From assembly GCA_902494195.1 (NCBI GenBank), contig CABUSH010000006.1, positions 34,356 to 98,355 of the forward strand: 64,000 bases of DNA. Direction: 5' to 3'. Numbering within the stretch: the stretch's first letter is position 1; the number at the start of each line of letters is the position of its first letter. The stretch is from an uncultured Collinsella sp. Lineage in GTDB: Bacteria > Actinomycetota > Coriobacteriia > Coriobacteriales > Coriobacteriaceae. The notes beneath the pieces were generated by a model, which was not told the DNA's origin, did no database searches, and saw nothing but the letters and a program-made list of their open reading frames with translations. Below, piece after piece: positions 37,189 through 46,078 of the stretch. The translations under genes and the position numbers were made by a program.

Positions 37189-37222
37189 GGCCCGCCCCAC
37201 AAACGTGAGGCGGGCCGTTTTC
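37189..37222. terminator. Terminator between convergent genes
   Basis: GGCCCGCC-x-CAC and GTG-x-GGCGGGCC with an AAAC loop and a GTTTTCGTTT tail. Confidence 0.8.
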
Positions 37223-37257
37223 GTTTGAGCAATCATGCAGCGACGTGATGGGGCAAA

Positions 37258-38148
37258 TTAATCCACGCGCTTGTCGCCCATAAAGAAGAGCGCCACCGTA
37301 CCAGGTCCGGTATGCGAGCCAATCAGAGTACCGATGTCATTGATCTCAATCTTGCCTTTAAGCTGCGGAACCTGTTCCTCAATCAGTGCCGCGACCGCCT
37401 CAGCATCCTCGCGGCACGCCGACTGCGACATGATGCACTTACCCGAATAATCTGCACCGTCCTGTACGTGTGCCATCATGGTCTTAGCCATCTCGGAAAT
37501 CGCGCGCTTCTTAGTGCGAATCTTCTCACGTGGCGACAGCTTACCTTCGCAATCGACCGTCATAAGCGGGCAAATCTTAAGCGCCGTGCCGATGATCGCG
37601 CTCGCGGCCGAAATGCGACCGCCGCGCAGGTAGCTCGACAGATCGGTCGAGAAGAACCAGTGGTGCAGGTTGAGCTTGTGCTCCTCGATCCAGGCAGCCG
37701 TCTCGTCGAGTGAAGCCCCGCTATCGCGCACATCGGCGGCATATTCCAACAACAGGCCAAAGCCCGAAGACGCCGCCAGCGAATCGATGACGCGCACCTT
37801 GCCGCCCTCGGGATAACGATCCGCAAGCATCTGCGCCGCGACGCAGGCCGATCCATACGTGCCCGAAATACCCGACGACAACGTCAGGTGCAGCACGTCT
37901 TTACCCTCGGCAACAAACGGCTCCCAAAACTCCTCGTACTCACCCACGCTCACCTGAGACGTCTTGGGCATGGCGCCCGCGGCAATCTGGGCAAAAAACT
38001 CGTCCGGCGTAATCGACTGATACAGATCGTCCGTATAGACAACATCGTCGATCTCGTAATGAAAACACACGACAGGGATATTGCGCGACGCAAAGAACTC
38101 ACGGGTTCGATCGGCGGCGGATTCACAGGTCAGGACAAAATCACTCAT
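37258..38148 (-). CDS. DegV family protein (second copy)
   Basis: A 296-residue DegV/FakB protein: LTCESAADRTREFF, KTSQVSVGEY, LTLSSGISGTYGSA and RGGRISAASAIIG. It shares only family motifs with the copy at 17225-18085, so it is an old paralog and may bind a different fatty acid. ATG 38148 follows AAGGAG; the in-frame ATG 18 bases earlier has none. Upstream, CACTATTT/AAATAGTG (38214-38244) and ACATATGT (38205-38212) could be operators. Confidence 0.88.
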   Translation of the reverse strand: MSDFVLTCESAADRTREFFASRNIPVVCFHYEIDDVVYTDDLYQSITPDEFFAQIAAGAMPKTSQVSVGEYEEFWEPFVAEGKDVLHLTLSSGISGTYGSACVAAQMLADRYPEGGKVRVIDSLAASSGFGLLLEYAADVRDSGASLDETAAWIEEHKLNLHHWFFSTDLSSYLRGGRISAASAIIGTALKICPLMTVDCEGKLSPREKIRTKKRAISEMAKTMMAHVQDGADYSGKCIMSQSACREDAEAVAALIEEQVPQLKGKIEINDIGTLIGSHTGPGTVALFFMGDKRVD

Positions 38149-38412
38149 ATGAGGCTCCTTACTCATTGCTGCGCAAATTATCGCACAGTGAGCCTACATG
38201 CGGTACATATGTCCACTATTTACCAAATCGAACCAAAAATAGTGAACATCTTTACCACCATCGTCTCCACCGGCCCCACGCATAAATATCTGAGAAAACA
38301 CCCTCTGTCGTCTCCACCCAACCGCCATATCTACCTCAACTAAATCGATTTACCAAACCGTTCAGCCGACAATTCAGCCGCTGGCGCAAAATCGAAACAA
38401 AAGCGGCGCATA

Positions 38413-38440
38413 CTGATAAACGTTTGACGTTGTTTATCAG
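38413..38440. promoter_or_regulatory. Palindromic operator candidate upstream of fbp
   Basis: CTGATAAAC-N10-GTTTATCAG, perfect 9-bp arms, 29 bases before the fbp ATG and upstream of its ribosome site. Confidence 0.45.
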
Positions 38441-38468
38441 TTTTACCAACCATATCGGAAGGTGTTTC

Positions 38469-40385
38469 ATGGTCGCATTCGATCGCAACCCGCAAGACTT
38501 CAAGTATCTGCGTCTGCTGTCGAGACAATTTCCCACCGAGCAATCCGCGTTTACCGAGATCATCAATCTCTCGGCCATTCTCAACCTGCCCAAAGGCACT
38601 GAGCATTTTATGAGTGACGTGCACGGCGAATACGAAGCCTTTATGCACATCCTCAACAACTGCTCGGGCGTCGTGCGCGAGCATGTCGACGAGATCTTTG
38701 GCGACACGCTCTCCTTTGACGAAAAGGGCGAGCTGTGCACGCTCATCTACTACCCGCGCGAGAAGATCGACCTGGTCCGCAGCCGGCGCGAGGACTCGCC
38801 AGCCTGGTACAAGACGATGCTTGACCAGCTCATCATGGTCGCTCGCTCACTTTCAAGCCGCTACACGCGCTCCAAGGTGCGTAAGGCCATCCCGCGCGAC
38901 TACGCCTACATCATCGACGAGTTGTTGCACACGCACCCGGACGAGAACAACTATCGCGTGCGCTATCACGAGCGCATCGTGGAGTCCATCCTGGAGACCG
39001 CCAGCGCCGACGACTTTATCGAGTCGCTCGCCTCGCTCATCAAGCGCCTGGCCGTCGACCACCTGCACCTGGTGGGCGACATCTTCGACCGCGGCGGCGG
39101 CGCGGCCAAGATTATGGACCGACTGCTCACCTACCATTCACTCGACATCCAGTGGGGCAACCACGACCTGCTGTGGATGGGCGCTGCAGCCGGTGAGCCC
39201 GCCTGCATCGCCACGGTGCTGCGCAACAACCTGCGCTACGACAACTACGAGATCCTGGAGAACGACTACGGCATCTCGCTGCGTGAGCTTGTCGCCTTTG
39301 CCGATGCCACCTACACCGCCGGTGAGTCCATCACCCCGCTGATCAAGGCCATAAACGTGCTGCTCTTTAAGCTCGAGGGCCAGATTATCCAGCGCCACCC
39401 CGAGTTCGATATGACCGACCGCCTGCTGCTCGACAAGATCGACCACGACACCGGCACAGTCACGCTCGCCGACGGCAGCGTGTGGCCGCTCACGACCAAC
39501 GACTTCCCCACCGTCGACCCGGCGGACCCCTACACGCTCACGTCTCAGGAGCAGCACATCATCGACAAGCTCGTGTCAGAGTTTGTCACCGCCGATCACC
39601 TGCATCGCCATATCGATTTCCTCTATTCCCACGGCTCGATGTACAAGGTCGCCAACGGCAACCTGCTGTTCCATGGCTGCGTTCCGCTCAACGAAGACGG
39701 CACCTTTAGCAGCATGAACTGTCTGGGCACCTGGCACGCTGGCCGCGATTATCTCGATTTTTGCGACCACATCGCCCGCCGCGCCTGGCGCGTGGGCGAC
39801 TGCGACGCCCTCGACTGGATGTGGTACCTGTGGATTGGCTTCAATTCACCCGCCAGCGGACGCTTAGTGCGTACCTTTGAGCGCGCCTATATCGCCGATA
39901 GGAGCACCTGGGTCGAGCCGATGGACCCGTACTTTACGCTTACCAAGTCGCCCTCGGTCTGCGATGACATCATGCGCGAGTTTGGCGTCGCGCCCATGGC
40001 ATGTTCGCCGACCGGACACATCATCAACGGCCACACGCCCGTTAAAACCACCAAGGGTGAGCAGCCCATCCGCGCCGAGGGCAAGCTGCTGGTCATCGAT
40101 GGCGGCTTCTGCCGCGCTTACCATCCCAAGACGGGTATCGCCGGCTATACGCTCATCTCGAGCTCGCGCGGCTGCCGCCTCAAGTCGCACCGGGCCTTTA
40201 CGACGGTTGCCGAGGCACTTACGCGCAACGTGGACATCGAAAGCGAGACCAACCGTTTTGACCAAGCGGACCGTCGCCGCATGGTGAGCGACACCGATAC
40301 TGGCGCCAAGATCCGCAGCCAAATCCAAGACCTGCGTCAGCTGCTCGATGCATATAGAAACGGTGCTATCGAGGAGCGCGCCTAG
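38469..40385 (+). CDS. fbp: Class III fructose-1,6-bisphosphatase
   Basis: A 638-residue gluconeogenic phosphatase of the Firmicutes type (Fbp class III). Calcineurin-like metal motifs: SDVHGEYEAF, GDIFDRGG, WGNHDLLWMG and the late GHTPVK. Length matches the family (about 640). ATG 38469 has GGAAGG upstream. A palindrome in the 5' region hints at control by a carbon-source regulator. Confidence 0.95.
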   Translation: MVAFDRNPQDFKYLRLLSRQFPTEQSAFTEIINLSAILNLPKGTEHFMSDVHGEYEAFMHILNNCSGVVREHVDEIFGDTLSFDEKGELCTLIYYPREKIDLVRSRREDSPAWYKTMLDQLIMVARSLSSRYTRSKVRKAIPRDYAYIIDELLHTHPDENNYRVRYHERIVESILETASADDFIESLASLIKRLAVDHLHLVGDIFDRGGGAAKIMDRLLTYHSLDIQWGNHDLLWMGAAAGEPACIATVLRNNLRYDNYEILENDYGISLRELVAFADATYTAGESITPLIKAINVLLFKLEGQIIQRHPEFDMTDRLLLDKIDHDTGTVTLADGSVWPLTTNDFPTVDPADPYTLTSQEQHIIDKLVSEFVTADHLHRHIDFLYSHGSMYKVANGNLLFHGCVPLNEDGTFSSMNCLGTWHAGRDYLDFCDHIARRAWRVGDCDALDWMWYLWIGFNSPASGRLVRTFERAYIADRSTWVEPMDPYFTLTKSPSVCDDIMREFGVAPMACSPTGHIINGHTPVKTTKGEQPIRAEGKLLVIDGGFCRAYHPKTGIAGYTLISSSRGCRLKSHRAFTTVAEALTRNVDIESETNRFDQADRRRMVSDTDTGAKIRSQIQDLRQLLDAYRNGAIEERA

Positions 40386-40463
40386 CACCACCCGCGGGGA
40401 TTGGCTAAACTTGCTGAGTTTATCATCCCCACGGCGTCCCCGCGCCACCCTAAGGCAGGTACC

Positions 40464-40859
40464 ATGCAAAAGCTCCTTGCGCAGATCATGAAATTTGGCG
40501 TCGTCGGTGTCATTGCCACGGTTATCGACTTTGGCATTATGAATCTGCTCCACTACGGCCTGGGCCTTAACATCCTGATCGCCAATACCAGCGGCTTTAT
40601 CGTCTCGCTCATCTTTAACTACGTCGCGAGCATGAAGTACGTGTTTGCGCACAAGGAGGGCATGAGCCGCCACCGCGAGTTCATCATCTTTGTCGTGCTG
40701 TCCGTGATCGGTTTGGTGCTCAACGACGGCATCGTGCTGGCGCTCAACGCCGGTCTGGGGCTCGAGGCCAATATCGCCAAGATCTGCGCCACCGCGCTTG
40801 TCATGGTCTACAACTTTGTGACCCGAAAGATCTTCCTGGAGGGCGACGAGACCAAGTAG
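40464..40859 (+). CDS. GtrA-family membrane protein (first of two)
   Basis: A 131-residue, four-helix GtrA/flippase-like protein: KFGVVGVIATVIDFGIM, FNYVASMKYVFAHKEGM and the C-terminal RKIFLE. Relatives help move lipid-linked sugars across the membrane for wall or teichoic-type polymer decoration. ATG 40464 has AAGGCAGG upstream. Paralogous to the next gene, so a tandem duplication. Confidence 0.88.
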   Translation: MQKLLAQIMKFGVVGVIATVIDFGIMNLLHYGLGLNILIANTSGFIVSLIFNYVASMKYVFAHKEGMSRHREFIIFVVLSVIGLVLNDGIVLALNAGLGLEANIAKICATALVMVYNFVTRKIFLEGDETK

Positions 40860-40882
40860 CTCGACACCCCCGCAGCATTACG

Positions 40883-40929
40883 GTGCCCACGGACGACACG
40901 CACTCAGCGCAGTATCGTCCGTGGGCGCC
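40883..40929. terminator. Strong hairpin between the GtrA genes
   Basis: GTGCCCACGGACGA pairs with TCGTCCGTGGGCGCC around an 18-base loop; there is no T-run. Confidence 0.5.
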
Positions 40930-40942
40930 GCTCGTTTACGGG

Positions 40943-40981
40943 CAAATTTTCAACGTTTACGGATTAGCTCTTGAAAATTTG
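40943..40981. repeat. Inverted repeat upstream of the second GtrA gene
   Basis: Perfect 11-bp arms CAAATTTTCAA and TTGAAAATTTG with a 17-base spacer, in an AT-rich stretch with TATAGT at 40991-40996. Could be an operator or an RNA hairpin. Confidence 0.5.
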
Positions 40982-41078
40982 ACGAGTTCGTATAGTTCTT
41001 GGCAAAGACCTTACGTTTCCCTTGCAAAAGCTCTAAAGTATCCTCTGCTCGATTTATCAACGCATTGGATGTGATTAC

Positions 41079-41486
41079 GTGCGCAAGGCACTGGCACAAC
41101 CTCATACCAAGCAGTTCCTCAAGTTCGCTGTCGTGGGCCTTATCTCCTTTGGCATCGACTGGGGTATGCTCATTGCGCTCGTCGAGCTGTTTCACCTCGA
41201 CTTTTTGATGAGCACCACGGTCTCGTTTACCACCTCCGTTGTGGTCAACTACTGGCTCAGCATGAAGTACGTGTTCGACCACCGCGAGGGCATGAGCCGC
41301 AAGCGTGAGTTCACGATCTTCACCATCCTGTCGGTGATCGGCCTGGGCCTCAACGACCTATACATGTTTGTGGGCGTCACGTTTTTGAGCATCGGCTACC
41401 AAGCCATGAAGGCCATCGCCACGTTCCTCGTCACCTGGTACAACTACTTCAGCCGCCGCTTCTTCCTCGAGGGCGCACGGTCGTAG
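41079..41486 (+). CDS. GtrA-family membrane protein (second of two)
   Basis: A 135-residue, four-helix GtrA protein: KFAVVGLISFGIDWGML, NYWLSMKYVFDHREGMSRKREF and RRFFLEG. It shares MKYVF-x-HxEGMSRxREF with its neighbour. GTG start with a weak GGATGTG upstream. It ends at a clear terminator. Confidence 0.88.
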   Translation: MRKALAQPHTKQFLKFAVVGLISFGIDWGMLIALVELFHLDFLMSTTVSFTTSVVVNYWLSMKYVFDHREGMSRKREFTIFTILSVIGLGLNDLYMFVGVTFLSIGYQAMKAIATFLVTWYNYFSRRFFLEGARS

Positions 41487-41512
41487 TCGATTCGCTATTT
41501 GCTTGAATGTAT

Positions 41513-41546
41513 AACCGGTTGGAATTCCCATTCCAACCGGTTTTTT
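41513..41546 (+). terminator. Terminator after the second GtrA gene
   Basis: AACCGGTTGGAA and TTCCAACCGGTT with a TTCCCA-type loop and a six-T tail. Confidence 0.85.
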
Positions 41547-41584
41547 GTTTGCCGAGAGACCCGGCGACCCAATCCCATTCGCAT

Positions 41585-41624
41585 GAAAAATGGGCGGCCC
41601 GGATGTCTGTCCGAACCGCCCGTC
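41585..41624 (-). terminator. Terminator of the riboswitch-controlled operon
   Basis: On the minus strand GGGCGGTTCGGAC pairs with GTCCGGGCCGCCC (imperfect), followed by ATTTTTC, 21 bases after the stop. Confidence 0.65.
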
Positions 41625-41645
41625 TGGCGCGCTATGTCGAAGCCT

Positions 41646-42548
41646 CTAGCCTGTAACGTAATACCAGACCACGTTGTCGCCGTTGGAGAGAACGTAGTTG
41701 CTGCAGGCCGTCATGGGCGTTGAGCCGTTGACGGAGTACATCCAGCCACTCGTGCCGCCGTACTGTTTCTCGGCCAAACCACCAATCGCAGAAACATACG
41801 TGCCGTACGATGAGCCGTGTGCGTTGACGGAAAGGCCCAGCGCGCACAGGGCATCGTAGACGGTAGCGCCTTCGTTAAAGGTAAAGGTGCCACCAGAGGA
41901 CACAGGATTGCCCACAGCGCTCGATGTGACCGAAACCGTCACTGTTATGTAGCTGGACTCCTGCGAGCCGCTCTGGCCGCCCGAGGAGGCGTTTCCACCA
42001 TTAGAGGATGAGGCTCCATCAGACGACTGGCCACCGCCAGACGCATTGGAAGTATCGCCGACTCCCGTATTTTGGGCAGCGGATTTATCGCCAGACTTCT
42101 TGCCGTCCTGGTCCTCGGACTTCTTGTTATCCGAGTTCTTGTCCGATTCCTTGTTTGAAGACTCGGAATCGTCCTTGGACTTGGACTCATCAGAATGCTT
42201 GGACTCATCTTTTGCGTCATTCGATGACTTGGAATCCTTGGAACTGGCCTCGCCCGAAGTCGTAGTCAAGCCAGACACCTTGGTGTCCTTGGTTACGACG
42301 CTCTCCCCCGTCACGGTCTGAATGATCCAGTCGATGGACCAGGCACCGCTCTCGGAAGGATGGACGAAACCCAGCGAGACGACGATCAGAATGGTGCACG
42401 CGGCAGTCAGGACGCCGAGGAGCGTCTTGCGACGAGGGGCGGACGCCGCCGAAGCGGCGCCCTGTTGCTTTGCTTCGTCGAACTGAATGAACGAGGAATC
42501 TGGTTGCTTGGGGTCAGCGTCCTTGGATTTATTGGACACAGCCCTCAC
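41646..42548 (-). CDS. Membrane-anchored DUF4430 protein, candidate corrinoid binder
   Basis: A 300-residue protein. Residues 40-62 are a membrane anchor or uncleaved signal (TLLGVLTAACTILIVVSLGF). Residues 90-195 are a Ser/Lys/Asp/Gly-rich spacer. The C-terminus (about 200-300) is a DUF4430 domain: GTFTFNEGATVYDALCALGL, GWMYSVNGSTP, LSNGDNVVWYY. This fold matches the beta domain of intrinsic factor and transcobalamin. The GTG start abuts the stop of the larger DUF4430 gene, so both are read from the B12-riboswitch transcript. Cobalamin binding is inferred from domain plus riboswitch. Confidence 0.7.
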   Translation of the reverse strand: MRAVSNKSKDADPKQPDSSFIQFDEAKQQGAASAASAPRRKTLLGVLTAACTILIVVSLGFVHPSESGAWSIDWIIQTVTGESVVTKDTKVSGLTTTSGEASSKDSKSSNDAKDESKHSDESKSKDDSESSNKESDKNSDNKKSEDQDGKKSGDKSAAQNTGVGDTSNASGGGQSSDGASSSNGGNASSGGQSGSQESSYITVTVSVTSSAVGNPVSSGGTFTFNEGATVYDALCALGLSVNAHGSSYGTYVSAIGGLAEKQYGGTSGWMYSVNGSTPMTACSNYVLSNGDNVVWYYVTG

Positions 42549-45500
42549 CTACCGACGTTTGGTGAACACGAACACGCCGACGATGGCGAGACCGATGACG
42601 CCGGCGGCAACGCCAACAATGGCGAGCGGGTTGGTGCCAGTCTCCTGCTCGGAAGCACTAGAGGACTTCTTAGCAGTGGTCGTGGAAGCAGCACCCGTAT
42701 CGGACTTGGAATCGGACTTCTTGTCGGACTTGTTGTCCTTCTTGTCAGACTTCTTGTCAGACTTCTTCTCGTCCTTCCTATCGGACTTATCGGTGTCCTT
42801 CTTGTCGGACTTGTTGTCCTTGGTCTCGGTCTTGGTCGACACCGTCGTCTTGGTCGTCGGCTTATGACCCGGGGCGATAGCGCCGCCGGCCTGCTGGCCC
42901 TTCGTGCCGGAGCCGGAACCCGTGCCCGTGCCAGCACCGGAACCGTTGCCAGCGCCACCGTTGCCACCATTAGTGCCGGAACCGCCATTGCCGCCAGGGT
43001 TAACGGCATTCTTGGTCCACTTGGCATACAGTGTCAGATCGGCCGTCACTGGCGTACTGAAGTCATACGCCTGCGTGCAAGCCTCATCGGTGAACCAACC
43101 GCCGAAAGTGTAGCCCTTGCACTGTGGCTGAGTCGAGGGCTCCGTCGCCGCCTTGCCTTCCTTCACGCGTTGAGAATCGGGCATCGCCGCATCCTTACCG
43201 TTGGCGTCGAACGTCACGGTATAGCGTTTGACCCTTTGGCCATTACCCTTGACAGCAAACAGCTTGCCCGAGTCATTGACATAGTAGAGTGAACCATCGG
43301 ATCCGACCGAAATAGAAGCCATGCAGTACTGCTGGTCGCCCGCCACGGGCGTATAAAGCAGTTCGGCCTCGTCATCGCCAATACGGTAGCGATAGATGCC
43401 GCCCGGGTTGTTGTTGGACGTAAAGTAGACGTACGTCTCGCCGTTCTGGACAGAAACGACCGGCTGCGACTTTACATCACCGCCGCCCAAAGCCCCCTGA
43501 CGAATATAGTTACCGTCCGCCTTGCAAATGGAATAGTCCACGGAAAGCGTCTCGGCATCAATCACTGCAAGCTGACCGTAGTGATACGTGTACTTGTTCT
43601 GATAACCGCCCATAAAGGATTCGGTCGATGAGCCTCCGACCACAATCTTGCCGTTGGCCAGCACCGGCGTCGAGGTCGAGCTGCCACCAAACGTCACCTT
43701 GCCAAGCTCGGAAAGGGTTCCGTCCGTTCCAACCGAAAGCTTATGCAAAACGCCATCGGCGCTCACGACATAGGCGATCGATCCATCAACCAGCACCGTC
43801 GTGCGCACGCGCTCGGCAATCTTGAGCGACGCAACAGTCTTTCCAGTTTCGGGGTCGACCGTGCTCACCGTACCGGAATCATCTGCGATGACGCCATAAT
43901 TGCCCGAGAACGCCAAGCCGGCCCAGTAATAGCCCTTGCTGTTCTCGTTCTTATGCTGCCACATAGCCTTGCCATCGGAGATGCGCACGCAGAGCAGGTA
44001 GCCGTCGCTCGAGTCGGACCAGCTGGCCGATGCCGTCCCAAAGTAGGCAAAGCCGTCACGAACCGCAATGGACGCAAGAGACTGCTGAGCACCATCGGGG
44101 CCAGCAGGCAACTCATCGGTTACCCAAACCGTCGCCAGAGCATCAACCGTCAGCGCCTGCAGGCGACCGCTCGAAAGCGGCACGAGCATCACGCCGCCGG
44201 TGTATACCATACGCGAGGTCGAATCGATCTTTGCCGCCAAAGGCGATTCGGCAACGGTCTCACCCGTGTCGACATCTTTCTTGAGCAGCTTGGAACCAAC
44301 GGCCACGTAGAGGTAGTCACCGACCAGCAACGGGTCGGAAATACCCTTGCTCCATTCGTTCGAGCCCTTGAGCTCGCTCACCCATTTTGTCTCAGCGTCT
44401 TTCGTGGGCACAGGAGCGTCGGTTACTTTGTCGGCGCTCGTATAACCAGGCCAATCGCTATCCCAGTTAGGACGTGCGGCACCCGGGTCAACAACAACAC
44501 TGTCGACGCCGGGCACAGTATCGCCGGGAGCAAAAGCCCAGACGATTTTGTCGCCAGACTTGAGCACATAATCGCTATCGAGCTGAGACCCAGGAACGCC
44601 GTTGACAAAGAACGACCATGCACCCGACAGCTCGATGCCATCAAGCGGAGATACGAGACTATAGACGCCCCAATAGCCAAATTGGTCGTACATTTTTGAC
44701 TTTATGCCAAGGGCATCGAAGTAAGCAGCAGAGGCATCCTTAATCGACGTGCCCTTAGCAAACACCTGGGTCGAAGGGCTCGTCCAACGCTGAGCTATCT
44801 CGGCCTTTTTGCCAATAATCTCCATCGTGACGGAAACCTGCTCGGGCGCGGGGTCGCCGTGCTTCGAGTAGCACCAGACGACGGAGTCGCCGTCCTTGAG
44901 CGTGTAGCCGCCCGCGCCGGCCTCGGAGGCGCTGCCGTTGACGAACAGCTGCCAGTACGCGCCGGTCGCCGGGTCGTAGCCGAGCTTGCGGTCCTTATCG
45001 AAGGGCGACGTGATCGTGTTGAGCGCCCAGCCCCAGGTGCCGTTGGGGTCGTAGTCGGCCTCGAGGCCGGCCTGCTTGAAGAGCCGCTCGGAGAGGTCGG
45101 CCGCGGTCGAGCCCTCCTTCAGCGTGATCTGCTGCGCGGCGGCCCAGGTCTGCTGGGCGCCCTTGGCGTCGGTGCCGACGACGGAGCACGTGGCGGAGAC
45201 ATCCTGGCTCTCGGCCTTGGTAGGCTGGTCCTTGGCCTCTCCAGCGGCAGAGACAACGGCGGCGTCCTGCTTCGAGGCATCGGACGTCGATGCAGCCGGT
45301 GCCTCATTGCCGGCAGCGCTATCGTCCTCAGTCTTGTCGGTAGGGCCCGAAGCTGTCGCGGCGGCATCTTGCTCGGCAGTGCCCCCATTCGCCACCACGC
45401 CGCTCGCATTGAGGTCGGCAGCAGGGCTTGTCGCGGACTCGCCAGAGCCGTTCTCGGCAGGCGGTGCCGCCTGAGCCACAGCCTCGGCAATGCCCTCGGC

Positions 45501-45728
45501 GCCCTCGGCCCACAACTGAGCCGGCGTGGTGCCAAAGGCCATCGCGAAGGCCAGGAATGCCACCAGGCCGCGCTTGGCTACACCGCGTGCAATCGCGCCA
45601 CGGCGATGCAACGAGACGCGCTCGCGCTCGTCCTCAAACATATCCATTTGTCCCCCATTGTCTGTACTTGGAGCGTTGCCTTGAGGCTGCCCCGCGTCAT
45701 CGCGCATGTTGCGCTCGAGTTCCCCCAT
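42549..45728 (-). CDS. Large surface protein: two DUF4430 domains, PQQ-like propeller, InlB-type repeat
   Basis: A 1059-residue exported protein. After a 25-residue hydrophilic lead comes a signal peptide (RGLVAFLAFAMAFGTTPAQLWA). An Ala/Glu/Ser linker leads to DUF4430 domain 1 (about 205-300; YWQLFVNGSASEAGAGGY, GDSVVWCYS) and domain 2 (about 310-420; AWSFFVNGVPGS, GDKIVWAF). A propeller of PQQ-like repeats follows (about 450-840; GTVSTVDPETGKTVASLK). Next is a Listeria-Bacteroides repeat (YTVTFDANGKDA, GYTFGGWFTDEAC, LYAKWTKN), a Gly/Asn and Lys/Asp-rich wall-spanning linker, and a C-terminal membrane helix ending in TKRR without LPxTG. ATG 45728 has GGAAGGGGG upstream. It is the first gene after the cobalamin riboswitch. 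Confidence 0.8.
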   Translation of the reverse strand: MGELERNMRDDAGQPQGNAPSTDNGGQMDMFEDERERVSLHRRGAIARGVAKRGLVAFLAFAMAFGTTPAQLWAEGAEGIAEAVAQAAPPAENGSGESATSPAADLNASGVVANGGTAEQDAAATASGPTDKTEDDSAAGNEAPAASTSDASKQDAAVVSAAGEAKDQPTKAESQDVSATCSVVGTDAKGAQQTWAAAQQITLKEGSTAADLSERLFKQAGLEADYDPNGTWGWALNTITSPFDKDRKLGYDPATGAYWQLFVNGSASEAGAGGYTLKDGDSVVWCYSKHGDPAPEQVSVTMEIIGKKAEIAQRWTSPSTQVFAKGTSIKDASAAYFDALGIKSKMYDQFGYWGVYSLVSPLDGIELSGAWSFFVNGVPGSQLDSDYVLKSGDKIVWAFAPGDTVPGVDSVVVDPGAARPNWDSDWPGYTSADKVTDAPVPTKDAETKWVSELKGSNEWSKGISDPLLVGDYLYVAVGSKLLKKDVDTGETVAESPLAAKIDSTSRMVYTGGVMLVPLSSGRLQALTVDALATVWVTDELPAGPDGAQQSLASIAVRDGFAYFGTASASWSDSSDGYLLCVRISDGKAMWQHKNENSKGYYWAGLAFSGNYGVIADDSGTVSTVDPETGKTVASLKIAERVRTTVLVDGSIAYVVSADGVLHKLSVGTDGTLSELGKVTFGGSSTSTPVLANGKIVVGGSSTESFMGGYQNKYTYHYGQLAVIDAETLSVDYSICKADGNYIRQGALGGGDVKSQPVVSVQNGETYVYFTSNNNPGGIYRYRIGDDEAELLYTPVAGDQQYCMASISVGSDGSLYYVNDSGKLFAVKGNGQRVKRYTVTFDANGKDAAMPDSQRVKEGKAATEPSTQPQCKGYTFGGWFTDEACTQAYDFSTPVTADLTLYAKWTKNAVNPGGNGGSGTNGGNGGAGNGSGAGTGTGSGSGTKGQQAGGAIAPGHKPTTKTTVSTKTETKDNKSDKKDTDKSDRKDEKKSDKKSDKKDNKSDKKSDSKSDTGAASTTTAKKSSSASEQETGTNPLAIVGVAAGVIGLAIVGVFVFTKRR

Positions 45729-45781
45729 CGGGGTCCCCCTTCCCTCCAGAGCCCTATGCACACCGGCAGCATACGCCGCAG

Positions 45782-45970
45782 CCGCATGCAAGATGGGAGG
45801 CGATCCGACTTAACCTTAACGGCTCAGGCGCGCCGTCCGATCTGCGACGCGAACATCCCGAGCCAAGAGGAATTACGGTTACTGGTACAGCCGGGGACTT
45901 GCACCCCGATTCTCCCAAACGCGCAGGAAAACCGCGCATTCGTGCGTCTCCGCACCACCATCTAGGCCAT
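45782..45970 (-). promoter_or_regulatory. Cobalamin (B12) riboswitch
   Basis: On the minus strand, 45878-45916 reads GGGAGAATCGGGGTGCAAG then TCCCCGGCTGTACC and AGTAACC. This is the conserved core of cobalamin riboswitches (GGTGxAAxTCC, GCTG, ACTGTAA-like). The B12 box AAGTCGGATCGCCTCCCAT lies downstream at 45791-45809. The start codon is about 62 bases past the box with its ribosome site between, so translational control by the kissing loop is plausible. High cobalamin would switch the surface operon off. Confidence 0.85.
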
Positions 45971-45973
45971 CGA

Positions 45974-46001
45974 TTATTACCGTCAGTATGGTATCACGCA
46001 A
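45974..46001 (-). promoter_or_regulatory. Promoter of the riboswitch transcript
   Basis: TTGCGT and TAATAA(T) on the minus strand, spaced by 16 bases, just ahead of the riboswitch. Confidence 0.5.
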
Positions 46002-46027
46002 AAGGGCCTCGCACGCAGGCGAAGCCC
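46001..46027 (-). terminator. Terminator of the UbiB-like kinase gene
   Basis: GGGC-x-TCG and CGA-x-GCCC with CCTGCGTG loop, then CCCTTTT on the minus strand. Confidence 0.65.
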
Positions 46028-46078
46028 AAGGTAAAAGCTATTGTTTGCGATAGGAGAATGCGGTGACGGCCGCAGCCT

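Noticed and set aside
42649..42840. Repetitive Lys/Asp/Ser codons that look like a short tandem repeat array
   Set aside because: They are the in-frame wall-spanning linker of the DUF4430 protein, not a CRISPR or satellite.
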